From: Legionella rowbothamii
Lineage (GTDB): Bacteria > Pseudomonadota > Gammaproteobacteria > Legionellales > Legionellaceae
DNA length: 64,000 bases
Direction: 5' to 3'
Assembly: GCF_900639985.1 (NCBI RefSeq)
Contig: NZ_CAAAIM010000005.1
Span: 218,792 to 282,791 of the forward strand
Shown piece after piece: positions 48,584 through 58,592 of the stretch. Made by a program: the position numbers and the translations under genes. Under the pieces are notes generated by a model that saw only the letters and a program-made list of their open reading frames with translations, was not told where the DNA came from and searched no databases. Position 1 is the stretch's first letter. Every line of letters starts with the position of its first letter.

Positions 48584-50107
48584 ATGACAGAACAAAAGGA
48601 TTTTTTTTTCCAGCCAATATCGCGTTATGTGGGTAATCGCGATATAGAGCTTCAAGGTGCAGAGTTAGTCGCATTTACCACCAAACTTTATAATTATGTG
48701 GAAGATAATTCTTTAGAAGAGATCCAAAGAAGTAACTTTTTTTATTGGCTTACCTATGCTCTTTATTGTGCTGTAAAGTCATCGGATACCACAACGGTTG
48801 AAATCCTTTCTGCAATAACGATAAAAATTTTAAATCAGGATTCTGAGGCTTTAGAAGCAATGTTTCAACAGTCTGCTAGTGAGGGTGTGTTCAAAGGACA
48901 AAGCTTTTTCTATGTGTGGATGAATAATTATTCCTCTCTGGTCCATGGTGAGGTAAGGAAGTCTAATTCTTTACTGGCGCTTGCTCTCCTATTTAAGAAA
49001 CTTTTGGAAACCCCAAATTTTAAATTTTGCTCTCTGTTAGTAAAGAAGAATGAAGGCAATGGGATGGAGGAGGGCAAAAATCCACTTTTAGCCTTACTTC
49101 GCGCGTTGCTTCAGTCGGTAACATTCGTAAATAATCGAGCAGAAACCGCAATAATTGCTGAACTGTTTCAGAAGTGTATGCAAAAAGAGCCACGGATTAT
49201 GGGGGAGGCATTGACCAAAGAGTTTACTCATAGTTTATATAAGGGTAAAAGCAACCTGTATGTATTGTGTAGTGCTTTATTGAAGGCAGGCCGTCATGAT
49301 TCGAATCTGGTGATGATAATTCAAGATGTGCTATTGCAGGTCTTAGATACCAATCCGCAGCTCTTTCTCAGTGAACTATATAAAATAAACAACTCAGGAC
49401 CCTATAAGGGGCTATCCTCGCTGCATCTTATTTTATTAACGCTGGTTGAAACGGCGTACATCAAAGATAATTCTGCCGCAGTGGCTCGGTTAATGACGAT
49501 TATTTCTCGATTAGACTCTTATTCCGTAAAAGAAGAACAAAAAAGGGACTTGATGTTATTAGAGCCAATTAAAACAGGAGAATATAAAGGACTTAATGGG
49601 ATGATGTTTTTAACCAGAGCATTAATTGCTGGTATCGAACATAATCTTGATGTAGTTCCTATTGCCCAGCAGATTGAACAGTTAATCAAGATTGCTCCGG
49701 CAGATGAATTAATGTCGGTTTTGAGTCAGAATAATCCCGAAAGCTCTGCACCAGAATATACTATATCTCCTTTAGTGCAGTTAATAAAACAAGCAGACGG
49801 TAATGAGCCCCCAGCGGTCGAGCCTTATCTCATTAATATTTTCAAGAGTATTCCTGCCAGTCTGTTACATCAATTAAGTAGGGATCTTTCTCAAGCAATT
49901 ACTGACAAATTGAATAATATCTGCACACGAATCGGTGAAGAGGATCCTGCTGCTGGAAAGGCAAAAGAGAAGCCTCAAGATAAGAGCTTTGCCGGCGATA
50001 GCTCATCCGTAGAATCAGCCAGGTTCTTTGGAAATAAAAAACCTGATGAAACTGGTAAGGCCAGTTTTAATGCCATGAATTCCAGCTCAAAAAAAAGACA
50101 AATGTAG
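48584..50107 (+). CDS. Helical-repeat protein, paralogue B (candidate effector)
   Basis: 507 residues, paralogous along its length to the preceding gene. Shared stretches include FFYWLTYALYCAVK (52-65), FKGQSFFYVWMNNY (103-116), IAELFQKCMQKEPRIMG (191-207), YKGLSSLHLILLTLVETAY (274-292) and APEYTISP (389-396). Repeat markers recur at 103, 163, 219, 274, 334 and 392. Both proteins end in a Ser-rich polar tail containing an S..RFF element. No catalytic motif is visible; a protein-binding scaffold is plausible. The ATG has a weak upstream GAATAGGC site. The intergenic gap is 113 bases. Confidence 0.8.
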   Translation: MTEQKDFFFQPISRYVGNRDIELQGAELVAFTTKLYNYVEDNSLEEIQRSNFFYWLTYALYCAVKSSDTTTVEILSAITIKILNQDSEALEAMFQQSASEGVFKGQSFFYVWMNNYSSLVHGEVRKSNSLLALALLFKKLLETPNFKFCSLLVKKNEGNGMEEGKNPLLALLRALLQSVTFVNNRAETAIIAELFQKCMQKEPRIMGEALTKEFTHSLYKGKSNLYVLCSALLKAGRHDSNLVMIIQDVLLQVLDTNPQLFLSELYKINNSGPYKGLSSLHLILLTLVETAYIKDNSAAVARLMTIISRLDSYSVKEEQKRDLMLLEPIKTGEYKGLNGMMFLTRALIAGIEHNLDVVPIAQQIEQLIKIAPADELMSVLSQNNPESSAPEYTISPLVQLIKQADGNEPPAVEPYLINIFKSIPASLLHQLSRDLSQAITDKLNNICTRIGEEDPAAGKAKEKPQDKSFAGDSSSVESARFFGNKKPDETGKASFNAMNSSSKKRQM

Positions 50108-50232
50108 GCAATGGTGCCTAATTTGATCTCAAAAAGCGCATAATGATTTAAAAAAGCTTGAACTGTCCTATGTAATCAATTAGAATATTATAGGGGCAGG
50201 ATGATTTTAAGTTAACCTTATTGGTGATCATT

Positions 50233-51609
50233 ATGACAGTACCTTTTTTTATTTTACTAAATAAAAAACATACAGTGCCTTTCATGCACTCATTTAAATC
50301 AGAGGAATCAGAAGAGTTACAACTTCTTGTTGCTACAGGTGATAAACAAGAATATCGAAAAAGAGTAGAGGAATATAAAGAAGCAGGAAGAACTTTCCGA
50401 TTAACGAAAGGTAAAGTATTTGAAACTGCCTATGAAGATCCAGAAAGGGGTTTGGAGAAACAAACGATTGATGTTCGTGTTGCCTTACAAGTTAAAGGTC
50501 ATAGTCTAACCTGGTACTTTTGGACTAAAGGCGAATACATGGATCAATACCCCCAAGAATTCCGTGATGAACTCTACAACGCCGCCGCCTTAGCTCATCA
50601 ACAGGTGACTAATGGTTGTGACATGTACTATCGAGGAAGTAATGCGGTACATATAAAATTAATGCACCATCTTGAAGAAGAATCTACTCGAAATCATAAT
50701 CATTATCGCTTGCGCGATAATAAATCTTATACGCCCGAAGATTTTAATCAGCATTTAAGAGCACTTCAACAAAGTTCAATACACTTGAAATTTTTTGAGG
50801 AAGGTGAGATTGATCAATTGTGTGAAAAATTTAATACATATTATTTAGATTGGACTAAGAAAGAAGCCGAAGAACCGTCTAAAGAGGAAAAGTATTTCTC
50901 TCTGCCTTCGCAAGCCCTTGACCCACTTGATCTTGCGGAGCTAGAGTTATTTGGAGGCATGCAAGAGCCTTGCCGACTGAAACCCGATGAGCTGAAATTG
51001 GATTTTGAGAGGGCTAGAGAGGGTATTCAATCAATTGTAAGTGAGGAGGATGAGTTACTGCGTTCTCAGAGGATAGCTGAATTGATAGAAAAAGTTAAAG
51101 AAGAATATGAAGAAATTCTCGAACACCGAAAAGCGTTTGGAAGTCGAGGACTTCATTCGGCAATAGCCTCTTCACGCCAAGTAGAAGGTTCCCAAAATGA
51201 AGTTGTTAAAGCCAATATGGGGATGGATGACTCTCAGGGCCGAAAAGAGCATGTAACTATTCCTTCCTGGGCAACGAAAGCGCTTGAGGAGTACCATAAG
51301 GGAAAGGAAGGTTTGATTTCGCAGGCTCTTAACCGATTACCTGATTTTAAACACAAAGAGATTGTTTCAAAGGCGCTTTCTGTTTTACGTACTTTAAATA
51401 ACCCACCCGATTCTGTTGATGCTGCAGTCGAGCAAATTAAAAAGTTGAGTGGCATTGATTTATTGGATATTTCTTCCTTTGATAGCACAAGCACACTGGT
51501 AAGTGAAGTAAAAACCACTTTTTTGAATCAAATAAAGCAAGAAAACAAGGAGCAGCAGCGGCAGTCTACTGATTTAGTTGCACCACTAAAGAGAGATAGT
51601 ACGTTTTAA
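50233..51609 (+). CDS. Unrecognised Glu/Lys-rich protein (candidate effector)
   Basis: 458 residues. ATG 50233 (MTVPFF) is preferred over upstream TTG/GTG codons at 50221 and 50224, with low certainty as no good ribosome site is visible. A mixed alpha/beta N-terminal part (about 20-210) contains HSLTWYFWTKGEYM and GCDMYYRGSNAVHIKL. From 225 onward it is charged and helical with coiled-coil stretches. No family is recognised. Acidic C-terminal half, lack of export signal and location among repeat proteins suggest a Legionella-specific cytosolic or secreted protein. Confidence 0.72.
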   Translation: MTVPFFILLNKKHTVPFMHSFKSEESEELQLLVATGDKQEYRKRVEEYKEAGRTFRLTKGKVFETAYEDPERGLEKQTIDVRVALQVKGHSLTWYFWTKGEYMDQYPQEFRDELYNAAALAHQQVTNGCDMYYRGSNAVHIKLMHHLEEESTRNHNHYRLRDNKSYTPEDFNQHLRALQQSSIHLKFFEEGEIDQLCEKFNTYYLDWTKKEAEEPSKEEKYFSLPSQALDPLDLAELELFGGMQEPCRLKPDELKLDFERAREGIQSIVSEEDELLRSQRIAELIEKVKEEYEEILEHRKAFGSRGLHSAIASSRQVEGSQNEVVKANMGMDDSQGRKEHVTIPSWATKALEEYHKGKEGLISQALNRLPDFKHKEIVSKALSVLRTLNNPPDSVDAAVEQIKKLSGIDLLDISSFDSTSTLVSEVKTTFLNQIKQENKEQQRQSTDLVAPLKRDSTF

Positions 51610-51666
51610 GACAGATAAGACGTTTGATGTTTAAAATATTAGCTTAAATGATATTGAGGAATTAAA

Positions 51667-52440
51667 ATGGGTAGAAATACGAGTTCGGCATTTTTCCATC
51701 CTGATGTGAGCGTATCGGCGAAAGAACTAATTAAGTTTTTAAAAGCTAAACCTCAAATTAGCGATATAAATGAATTTAGCCAAAAGCTAGAGCTGCTTCG
51801 AGAGAAGTTAACTCATGCGGAAACAACGGATGAGATTGTTTCTATAACATATCAAATGATCGAGCTACAAAAGAACGTAAGAGCCTACCTTGAGACTAAA
51901 AAATCGGAATTAGCAATTACTGTAAATGCAGATGTTGAAAAAAAGATATTAGAGCTTTTAGAGCTTAAAGAGAATGCAAGTATTAGGATCCTATTTACAT
52001 ATACAGATATGGCGGCAAAAAACATTAGTGCCGCTGCGGAAAAAATAGCTTTAGAAAATATGTATGCTTCGTTAAATGATGAGAAGAGAATTGAAGCTAT
52101 AAAATTTATTGATTCTTTAAATTCCCTTCAAGACATTACTCAGCAGATGACTATAAAATATAAGGAGTTTGCCGAGCTTTTGAAAAACGCGGAAACTATG
52201 GACGAGATTGATTTTATTGAGGGGCGTATAGACTCTCTTCATAGTTCTCTTAGACGTGAGTTCCTTAAATTAGTGTCTATTCCCAAAGATCAGGAAACGC
52301 AACGTGTGGTATTTAAGGTAGTAAATGAGAGTCCCCGTTTGCAGGGTATTCTTATGGCCTTTAGCCCTCAAGAGATCTTAGCGGAAAACATAATGGATGC
52401 GAAAATAGAATTGGCTTTAAACCAGACACCTTCTCCTTAA
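51667..52440 (+). CDS. Unrecognised all-helical coiled-coil protein
   Basis: 257 residues, almost wholly helical with heptad-like stretches (about 20-90 and 110-215). Two segments repeat a theme: KLTHAETTDEIVSITYQMIE (about 49-68) and LLKNAETMDEIDFIEGRIDS (about 171-190), both following a [KL]-x-AETxDEI pattern, which suggests an internal duplication of about 120 residues. TTGAGGAATTAAA precedes the ATG. No signal peptide. It follows the 458-residue gene by 57 bases and ends at a clear terminator. Function unknown. Confidence 0.75.
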   Translation: MGRNTSSAFFHPDVSVSAKELIKFLKAKPQISDINEFSQKLELLREKLTHAETTDEIVSITYQMIELQKNVRAYLETKKSELAITVNADVEKKILELLELKENASIRILFTYTDMAAKNISAAAEKIALENMYASLNDEKRIEAIKFIDSLNSLQDITQQMTIKYKEFAELLKNAETMDEIDFIEGRIDSLHSSLRREFLKLVSIPKDQETQRVVFKVVNESPRLQGILMAFSPQEILAENIMDAKIELALNQTPSP

Positions 52441-52474
52441 AGTTAAGTTCCACGTTTTTCCGTAAAGAAATAAT

Positions 52475-52520
52475 TAAAGCGATTGAACTGGTTTACCGAT
52501 TCAATCGCTTTAGGATTTTT
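52475..52520 (+). terminator. Rho-independent terminator of the accessory cluster
   Basis: TAAAGCGATTGAA (52475-52487), a 12-nt loop and TTCAATCGCTTTA (52500-52512) are perfectly complementary, followed by GGA and five T (52516-52520). It lies 35 bases past the last unknown gene. The rest of the 52441-52851 gap has weak remnants of the GGTTGG (near 52567) and TAGCCCGTATTA (near 52785) repeats and no gene. Confidence 0.75.
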
Positions 52521-52851
52521 ATGCAAATAATGTAAATATTCACGAAATGGCTTCAATGATAAATTGTAGGTTGGTTCTTTGGCTCAACACCGCTTCTCGA
52601 ACAGCAGAATCTTAATATGGGGCAGAGCTCAAATTGCCAAACTTCTTTAACTTAAATTGAGATCATTAAAGTATTCGTAATTTTTAAAAATTAAAATAAA
52701 ACACACCATCATTACTTGATTGATCTCGCAATGGGTAAATTGAATATACTGGGGAACGGGAAAAAGATGGAAAAAAAGAAAACATAGCCCGTATTAAGCC
52801 TTTACTTAAACACAGACTACGTTTTTGGGCGTTGCTACAACTAACAGCGAA

Positions 52852-53118
52852 TTAAGCTGCCATTTCCTTAACACGAGCAACCAAGCGGCTTTTAATACGA
52901 GCAGCTTTATTCTTGTGAATTAAGCCTTTGCACGCAGCTTTATCGATTATTGGTTGGGCTTTAGCATAAGCTGCAGTAGCTTCTTCTTTATTACCGGCTT
53001 CAACCGCTTTTAATACATTTTTAATGTAAGTACGAAACATAGAACGTGCGCTGGCATTGTGTTTACGCAGTTTCACGTTTTGGCGAGCACGTTTGATCGC
53101 TGATTTAATATTTGCCAC
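52852..53118 (-). CDS. rpsT: 30S ribosomal protein S20
   Basis: 88 residues, starting [20 protein letters not shown], the standard S20 N terminus; very basic and helical. It binds 16S rRNA early in assembly. It is divergent from murJ, a pairing conserved in gammaproteobacteria. GAGATTTTTA precedes the ATG. Its transcription is served by the TTGACA promoter described separately. Confidence 0.97.
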   Translation of the reverse strand: MANIKSAIKRARQNVKLRKHNASARSMFRTYIKNVLKAVEAGNKEEATAAYAKAQPIIDKAACKGLIHKNKAARIKSRLVARVKEMAA

Positions 53119-53158
53119 TTAAAAATCTCCACTCATTCAGATGGTACAAAAGATGGTG

Positions 53159-53187
53159 ATCTTGCCCAATGGACTAGAATTTGTCAA
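53159..53187 (-). promoter_or_regulatory. rpsT promoter on the minus strand
   Basis: Read on the minus strand: TTGACA (53187-53182), 17 bases, CAAGAT (53164-53159), about 40 bases before the rpsT ATG. A second TTGACA lies further upstream (about 53207-53212) with TATTGA 16 bases on, so tandem promoters are possible. Confidence 0.55.
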
Positions 53188-53286
53188 TAGAATTCTCTAT
53201 ATATCTGTCAATACCTAGCATTAAAATTATGTATGTTTCATTATTTAGGTATATTATAGGGGATTCATTTTATAATCGATAGAAAT

Positions 53287-54864
53287 ATGTCTGCTACGAA
53301 AACCGATATTATGATTCCTAAACGACAAAGTTTGTTGCGTTCAACCACATTAGTCTCATTAATGACATTCATTTCACGCATGATGGGATTTGCTCGTGAT
53401 ATGGTGCTGGCTAATTTTTTTGGCGCCCAGGCAGGAATGGATGCATTTTTTGTAGCCTTTCGTATTCCTAATTTTATGCGTCGTCTTTTTGCTGAAGGGG
53501 CTTTTGCGCAAGCCTTTGTTCCCGTTTTGGCCGAATATCAAAAAACCCGCTCCCCTGATGATGTACGAGTTTTTATCGCCCGGATTGCAGGCTACCTGAG
53601 TTCAATTCTTACGGCAGTCACTATTATTGGTATGTTTGCCGCGCCACTTATTGTCTTTTTATTTGCCCCTGGCTTTAGTCATGATGGCAGTCGTGCACAA
53701 TTAACTACGGAAATGCTGCGCATTACTTTTCCTTTCTTAATGTTAGTTTCCCTTACCGCAATGTCCGGAGCAGTGCTCAATACCTACGGTTATTTTGCAG
53801 TACCTGCAATTACCCCGGTGTTACTCAACATTAGCATGATTTTAGCGGCGTTTTATTTATGCCCTTACTTACCCCAGCCCGTAGTTGGCTTAGCTTGGGG
53901 AGTGTTGATTGCGGGTATTATCCAATTATTATTTCAATTGCCTTTTTTATATCGACGAAACCTCTTGGTTCGACCACGATTAGTGCGTAATGACCCTGGA
54001 GTTAATCGCGTACTTAAATTAATGGTCCCTGCATTATTTGGTGTTTCTATCGCCCAGTTGAATTTAATGGTAGATAGTGTTTTTGCTTCTTTCTTAAAAG
54101 TGGGCAGCGTATCCTGGCTTTATTATACCGATCGCTTAACTGACTTTCCCTTGGGCGTATTTGGGGTAGCCATTGCGACTGTAATTTTACCTCATCTTTC
54201 TCGACGCCATGCAGAACAAAGTATTTCTCATTATTCACAGGCATTAGACTGGGGATTGCGCTCCATCTTGCTTATTGGCATACCTGCAGGGCTAGGTTTG
54301 TGTTTATTTTCTATGCCTTTGATTGTGAGTTGTTTTGCCTATGGAAAATTTATCGCGAATGATGTGCTCCAAACACAAAAAAGTCTAATTACGTTAGCAT
54401 CAGGGGTGCCGGCATTTATGATGATTAAAGTATTGGCTTCGGGTTTTTATGCACGCCAGGATATTAGTACCCCCGTGAAAGTTGGGGCGTTAGCAATGGT
54501 TGTTAATACTATATTGTGTGCTTTATTCGTTTGGCATTTTGCTCACGCAGGATTAACTCTAGCTTCAGCCTTGGCTGGTTATGTGAATTGTGGGCTCCTG
54601 CTATTTTTATTAATTAAGCGCAAAGTATATCTCCCCTCACCAGGCTGGTTGAAATATAGTATACAATTAATATGTGCTAATGCGGCGATTAGCATTTACT
54701 TAATTCTAATGGGTGGAACCCTTAATTATTGGTTAAATCTTGAGCCAGTAGCTCGTCTAGGCTTACTCGGAGCCCATGTCTTGGCTGTGGTGGTGATTTA
54801 TTTGTTCGTTTTAGGTTTAACCGGACTTAGACCTAATCATTTTCGTGGCCAGATGAAGGAATAA
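53287..54864 (+). CDS. murJ: Lipid II flippase MurJ (MviN)
   Basis: 525 residues with about fourteen membrane helices. The MviN N-terminal signature SLMTFISRMMGFARDMVLANFFG is recognisable in part (e.g. SRMMGFARDMVLA), as is FFVAFRIPNFMRRLFAEGAF, carrying conserved charged residues needed for lipid II export. It flips lipid-linked peptidoglycan precursor across the inner membrane. The next gene begins 3 bases after its stop, suggesting co-transcription with the M17 peptidase. Confidence 0.95.
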   Translation: MSATKTDIMIPKRQSLLRSTTLVSLMTFISRMMGFARDMVLANFFGAQAGMDAFFVAFRIPNFMRRLFAEGAFAQAFVPVLAEYQKTRSPDDVRVFIARIAGYLSSILTAVTIIGMFAAPLIVFLFAPGFSHDGSRAQLTTEMLRITFPFLMLVSLTAMSGAVLNTYGYFAVPAITPVLLNISMILAAFYLCPYLPQPVVGLAWGVLIAGIIQLLFQLPFLYRRNLLVRPRLVRNDPGVNRVLKLMVPALFGVSIAQLNLMVDSVFASFLKVGSVSWLYYTDRLTDFPLGVFGVAIATVILPHLSRRHAEQSISHYSQALDWGLRSILLIGIPAGLGLCLFSMPLIVSCFAYGKFIANDVLQTQKSLITLASGVPAFMMIKVLASGFYARQDISTPVKVGALAMVVNTILCALFVWHFAHAGLTLASALAGYVNCGLLLFLLIKRKVYLPSPGWLKYSIQLICANAAISIYLILMGGTLNYWLNLEPVARLGLLGAHVLAVVVIYLFVLGLTGLRPNHFRGQMKE

Positions 54865-54867
54865 AAA

Positions 54868-56250
54868 ATGCATGCAGAGTTATTTTATGAGACTTGTTCT
54901 GATCGAGCGATTCCCCTTTATTTTATATCTCAAACTCAATGGGAGGAAGGCATTGATTCCTTCGCACCATTGGAGCGTAATTCTTTAGCATTAAGAGAGT
55001 TTAAAGGTAAAGTAGGTGATTATTGTTTAATCAATAATGCTGATGGCTTAGTAGACCGTGTTTACATCGGAACAGGGCTTGGAAGCCCAGAGTTGGCTTT
55101 AGCAAATGCAGCACTGCAATTGCCTGCAAATACTTATCAGGTGCAAGGCGAAGTAACTCAAGAAGCAGCTCTTTACTGGGCGCTTGCACAGTATCGATAT
55201 GAAGGATATAAAAAAAGCCCTATTCTGCCGCGACGTTTAATGGTTCCAGCCGAAGAGCTAACTAATATAAATGCCTTAGCGCAAGCTCATTTTTTAGTGC
55301 GTGATTTAATTAATAAACCAACCAGCGATTTAGGCCCTCAAGAATTAGCAACTGTAGTACAAGGGTTAGCTGATACTTATGGTGCACGTTTCAAGCAATG
55401 GGTTGGCGATGACTTATTGCAAGATAATTTCCCTGCTATACACGCAGTAGGCCGCGCTGCAACATCTGCGTCTGCGCCAAGACTATTATCTTTAGTATGG
55501 GGTAATGAACAGCATCCTAAAATAACTTTGGTTGGAAAAGGCGTTTGCTTTGACAGTGGCGGTTTAGATATAAAATCAGCTTCTGGCATGCGGTTGATGA
55601 AAAAAGATATGGGGGGCGCTGCTCATGCTGTTGGCTTAGCTCAATGGATTATGGAGCGCGACTTGCCTGTTCGTCTGCACTTATTAGTTCCTGCGGTAGA
55701 AAATGCTATAGGTCCTGATGCATTTAGGCCTGGCGACGTATTGACGATGCGTAATGGTTTAACCGTAGAAATCCATAACACTGATGCTGAAGGGCGTTTG
55801 ATTCTCGCGGATGCTTTAGTTAAAGCCAGTGAAGAGCACCCTGATTTAATTATTGATTTTGCAACCTTGACGGGGGCTGCTCGTGTTTCGGTCGGTACCG
55901 AAATTTCTGCTATGTTTACTAATAATGATCAATTGGCAGCAGCACTTCAGGAAACGGCACAAAAAACTGTTGATCCCGTTTGGCGCTTACCTCTATTTGC
56001 TGCTTATGAAGAAATTTTGCGTTCGAGCATTGCAGACATTGCTAACGCGAGTGATAGTCCTTATGCAGGAGCGATTACAGCGGGGCTATTTTTACAGCGT
56101 TTTATATCCAATAACACGCCTTGGGTTCATTTTGACATTATGGCGTGGAATTTGGGTTCTAAACCAGGCAAGCCTGAAGGTGGGGAGGCTATGGGATTGC
56201 GCGCTGTCGCTGAATATTTGTTACGGGCTTATGGCAACAACTGCCGTTAA
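54868..56250 (+). CDS. M17 family leucyl aminopeptidase-like protein
   Basis: 460 residues. The C-terminal catalytic domain has the two-metal motifs GKGVCFDSGGLDIKSA, MKKDMGGAA and the family signature [14 protein letters not shown]. The N-terminal domain is divergent from PepA. The family trims N-terminal residues from peptides using two metal ions. It is the second M17 gene in about 4 kb; a classical pepA lies at 57054 on the other strand. It is translationally close to murJ (3-base gap) and is followed by a DUF1840 gene after 14 bases. Confidence 0.9.
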   Translation: MHAELFYETCSDRAIPLYFISQTQWEEGIDSFAPLERNSLALREFKGKVGDYCLINNADGLVDRVYIGTGLGSPELALANAALQLPANTYQVQGEVTQEAALYWALAQYRYEGYKKSPILPRRLMVPAEELTNINALAQAHFLVRDLINKPTSDLGPQELATVVQGLADTYGARFKQWVGDDLLQDNFPAIHAVGRAATSASAPRLLSLVWGNEQHPKITLVGKGVCFDSGGLDIKSASGMRLMKKDMGGAAHAVGLAQWIMERDLPVRLHLLVPAVENAIGPDAFRPGDVLTMRNGLTVEIHNTDAEGRLILADALVKASEEHPDLIIDFATLTGAARVSVGTEISAMFTNNDQLAAALQETAQKTVDPVWRLPLFAAYEEILRSSIADIANASDSPYAGAITAGLFLQRFISNNTPWVHFDIMAWNLGSKPGKPEGGEAMGLRAVAEYLLRAYGNNCR

Positions 56251-56264
56251 AAAGGAGTTTTTCT

Positions 56265-56564
56265 ATGTTAGTGACCTTTCATTCAGATGCGTACGAAGAT
56301 ATCACTTATTTTGGTGAGGTAGCGAAGCAGTTATTGTCATTAATGGGGCATAGTGGCACCATTCCAGGGGCAATTAAGTTTGAAGATTTGCCTCAGGCAT
56401 TGGAACATTTGCAACAGGGTTTGGCGAAAAGTGACTCTCAATTATCAGATAAAGAAGAAGAGGATGGTGAGATGCTAATTGGCTTGGCGAAACGAGCCAT
56501 TCCCTTAATCAATTTACTCCAGGCATCCATCAGAGATGAGTGTAATGTTTTATGGGATGCTTAG
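56265..56564 (+). CDS. DUF1840 family small protein
   Basis: 99 residues beginning MLVTFHSDAYEDITYFGEVA, with the SGTIPGAI stretch typical of the DUF1840 family as I know it. Soluble, acidic, mostly helical, no catalytic motif. AAAAGGAG precedes the ATG. Co-directional and probably co-transcribed with the M17 gene 14 bases upstream. Function unknown in the family. Confidence 0.82.
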   Translation: MLVTFHSDAYEDITYFGEVAKQLLSLMGHSGTIPGAIKFEDLPQALEHLQQGLAKSDSQLSDKEEEDGEMLIGLAKRAIPLINLLQASIRDECNVLWDA

Positions 56565-56606
56565 TATAAAATCATTAGGCATAAGCTTGGTTGCTCCACT
56601 TGAGGA

Positions 56607-56630
56607 AGGCTGGGTTGTAAAGCCCAGCCT
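56607..56630. terminator. Bidirectional hairpin between DUF1840 and holC genes
   Basis: AGGCTGGGTT (56607-56616), loop GTAA and AGCCCAGCCT (56621-56630) form a 10-bp stem with one G-U pair between two convergent genes. It is related to the GGTTGGGC palindromes. Confidence 0.6.
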
Positions 56631-56638
56631 AGGCCTGC

Positions 56639-57073
56639 TTATTTAATCGGATGAGTATGTAACTCACAACCCTTAGCCCGATACTCGCGATAATGAATCC
56701 TGCTCTGTTCCTTTTCAACCTCCCGGTTGCTAACCAACTCCATAACACGTTTGAATTTAGGATAAAAAGCAGGAATCTGATCACTCAAATTTAGCAATAT
56801 ATCATTAAACCCGCGTGGTTCCTGGCCGTAACCAATTTGTATTGGTGGCGGTGGCTCTGGTCCTTCACCTTGCAAGTTATGAGGAATAAAACTGTCTTCT
56901 TTAAAGGTCCATAACAACTCATCAATCAATTCGGCATCATGTTGATTGTTACAAAAAACATAAACCCTATGACCTCGATGATAAGCCTTTTCTAAAAGAC
57001 GACAAGCGATCAGCCATCGAGCATGGTCTTGATCACTTTCCAATAAATAAAAATCAACGCGAATTGGCGGCAT
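56639..57073 (-). CDS. holC: DNA polymerase III chi subunit
   Basis: 144 residues matching the HolC fold: an N-terminal [25 protein letters not shown] segment, the [16 protein letters not shown] stretch, and DSFIPHN. Chi links the clamp loader (through psi) to single-strand binding protein. Its start overlaps the end of pepA by 20 bases, the pepA-holC pair conserved across proteobacteria, suggesting coupled expression. Confidence 0.92.
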   Translation of the reverse strand: MPPIRVDFYLLESDQDHARWLIACRLLEKAYHRGHRVYVFCNNQHDAELIDELLWTFKEDSFIPHNLQGEGPEPPPPIQIGYGQEPRGFNDILLNLSDQIPAFYPKFKRVMELVSNREVEKEQSRIHYREYRAKGCELHTHPIK

Positions 57074-58508
57074 GGCGAATTAATTGAGTTAATAAAGGAA
57101 CGGGTCTTCCAGTTGCATTACGTTTTTTTCCGGAAGTCCAGGCAGTCCCTGCAATATCTAAATGAGCCCATCGATATTTTTCCGTAAATCGCGATAAGAA
57201 ACAGGCTGCGGTAATGCTACTGGCTGTACGGTCAAAGCCAGCATTAATCATGTCGGCTAAAGGACTATCCAGCGCATCTTGATAATCTTCATCCAAAGGC
57301 ATACGCCAGACGCGGTCATTACTTTCTCTAGCGGCATTTTCAATAAGTTGAGCTAAGTCATCATCCTGGGTCATTAAGCCTGTAGCAACCGTACCTAAAG
57401 CAACAATAATGCCGCCGGTTAAGGTTGCAATATCAAGCACAAACTCAGGGTTATAGCGTTCAGCATAAGTTAAGGCATCCGCTAATGCTAAACGTCCTTC
57501 AGCATCCGTATTAAGAATTTCAACGGTTTGGCCAGACATACTGGTAACGATATCTCCTGGTTTTACTGCAGAACCACTCAGCATATTTTCAGAGCTTGCA
57601 ATTAAGCCTACGATATTTATTGGCAATTGGAGTAGGGCGCACGCTTTGATCGTACCTAATACACTTGCCGCACCACACATATCATACTTCATTTCATCCA
57701 TGGTATTCGCTGGTTTAATCGATAAGCCTCCCGAGTCAAAGGTAATGCCTTTACCAACCAGCACAATTGGTGCAGCATTGCCGGCACCTGTATAATGGAT
57801 ATCGATTAAACGTGGAGGTTCAGAAGAGCCCTGAGACACTGCCAATAAAGTTTCCATTCCTAGCTGACGCATTTCATCAGGTCCTAGTACGGTACAACTT
57901 AGATGAGCGGGAAATTCTTTAGCTAACTGAATGGCCTGCTCTCCCAAATAAGTCGGGGTACAAATATTTGCGGGCAGATTAGCGAGATGGCGAGTAAATT
58001 CAACTCCTTTAGCAATTGCTTGCGCTGTTTCTAATGCTTTGGGATTTGCTTCTGGCAAATAAAAATTAACCTGTTCTAAATGATGAGGTTTTGCATGTTT
58101 CTTTTTAAATTCCAGTTGTTGAAAGCGATGATTATCGATTTGCACAATCATTTGTTCCAGCTGCCAATCTGCAGTGTGCTTTTGTAATTGTGGTAGGCAA
58201 AGGGTGACCGATTTGAAACGCTGTTTGATTACGGCATCAGTAAGTTCTGTTAGTCTTTTTTTGAGTAGCTTCGGCGTAAATTTTTCTTTCTTTCCACATT
58301 GAACGAGTAACAATGAATGGTCATGAGCATTGGTGTGCCAAATAAGATCACCTGCTTCAGAAGCCCTTTGGGATAGTTTACTAATTAAGCCATTATATTC
58401 TTTATCTAAGTCTTCAGCAAAGCCTGATGGTTTTTCATCAGAAAAGATGCCAAGTACAAGACAGTCGCTGGCAGATAGGGCTGGTTTTTCTATTAATCCA
58501 TAATTCAT
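57054..58508 (-). CDS. pepA: Leucyl aminopeptidase PepA (M17)
   Basis: 484 residues. The N-terminal domain (about 1-165) precedes a catalytic domain with [25 protein letters not shown] and [14 protein letters not shown], giving metal ligands Lys, Asp, Asp and Glu. It is a hexameric dimetal exopeptidase; in E. coli PepA also binds DNA in Xer recombination and pyrimidine-gene control, which is not implied here. TAGGAACATGCA precedes the ATG. holC overlaps its 3' end. Confidence 0.95.
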   Translation of the reverse strand: MNYGLIEKPALSASDCLVLGIFSDEKPSGFAEDLDKEYNGLISKLSQRASEAGDLIWHTNAHDHSLLLVQCGKKEKFTPKLLKKRLTELTDAVIKQRFKSVTLCLPQLQKHTADWQLEQMIVQIDNHRFQQLEFKKKHAKPHHLEQVNFYLPEANPKALETAQAIAKGVEFTRHLANLPANICTPTYLGEQAIQLAKEFPAHLSCTVLGPDEMRQLGMETLLAVSQGSSEPPRLIDIHYTGAGNAAPIVLVGKGITFDSGGLSIKPANTMDEMKYDMCGAASVLGTIKACALLQLPINIVGLIASSENMLSGSAVKPGDIVTSMSGQTVEILNTDAEGRLALADALTYAERYNPEFVLDIATLTGGIIVALGTVATGLMTQDDDLAQLIENAARESNDRVWRMPLDEDYQDALDSPLADMINAGFDRTASSITAACFLSRFTEKYRWAHLDIAGTAWTSGKKRNATGRPVPLLTQLIRHAANSR

Positions 58509-58592
58509 TGCATGTTCCTAAATAGCATGTTCAGTAATTGGGTATAGTCTACCTAAACTGGAGGCGCTTTGAAACCTGCATTTTTAATCTGT

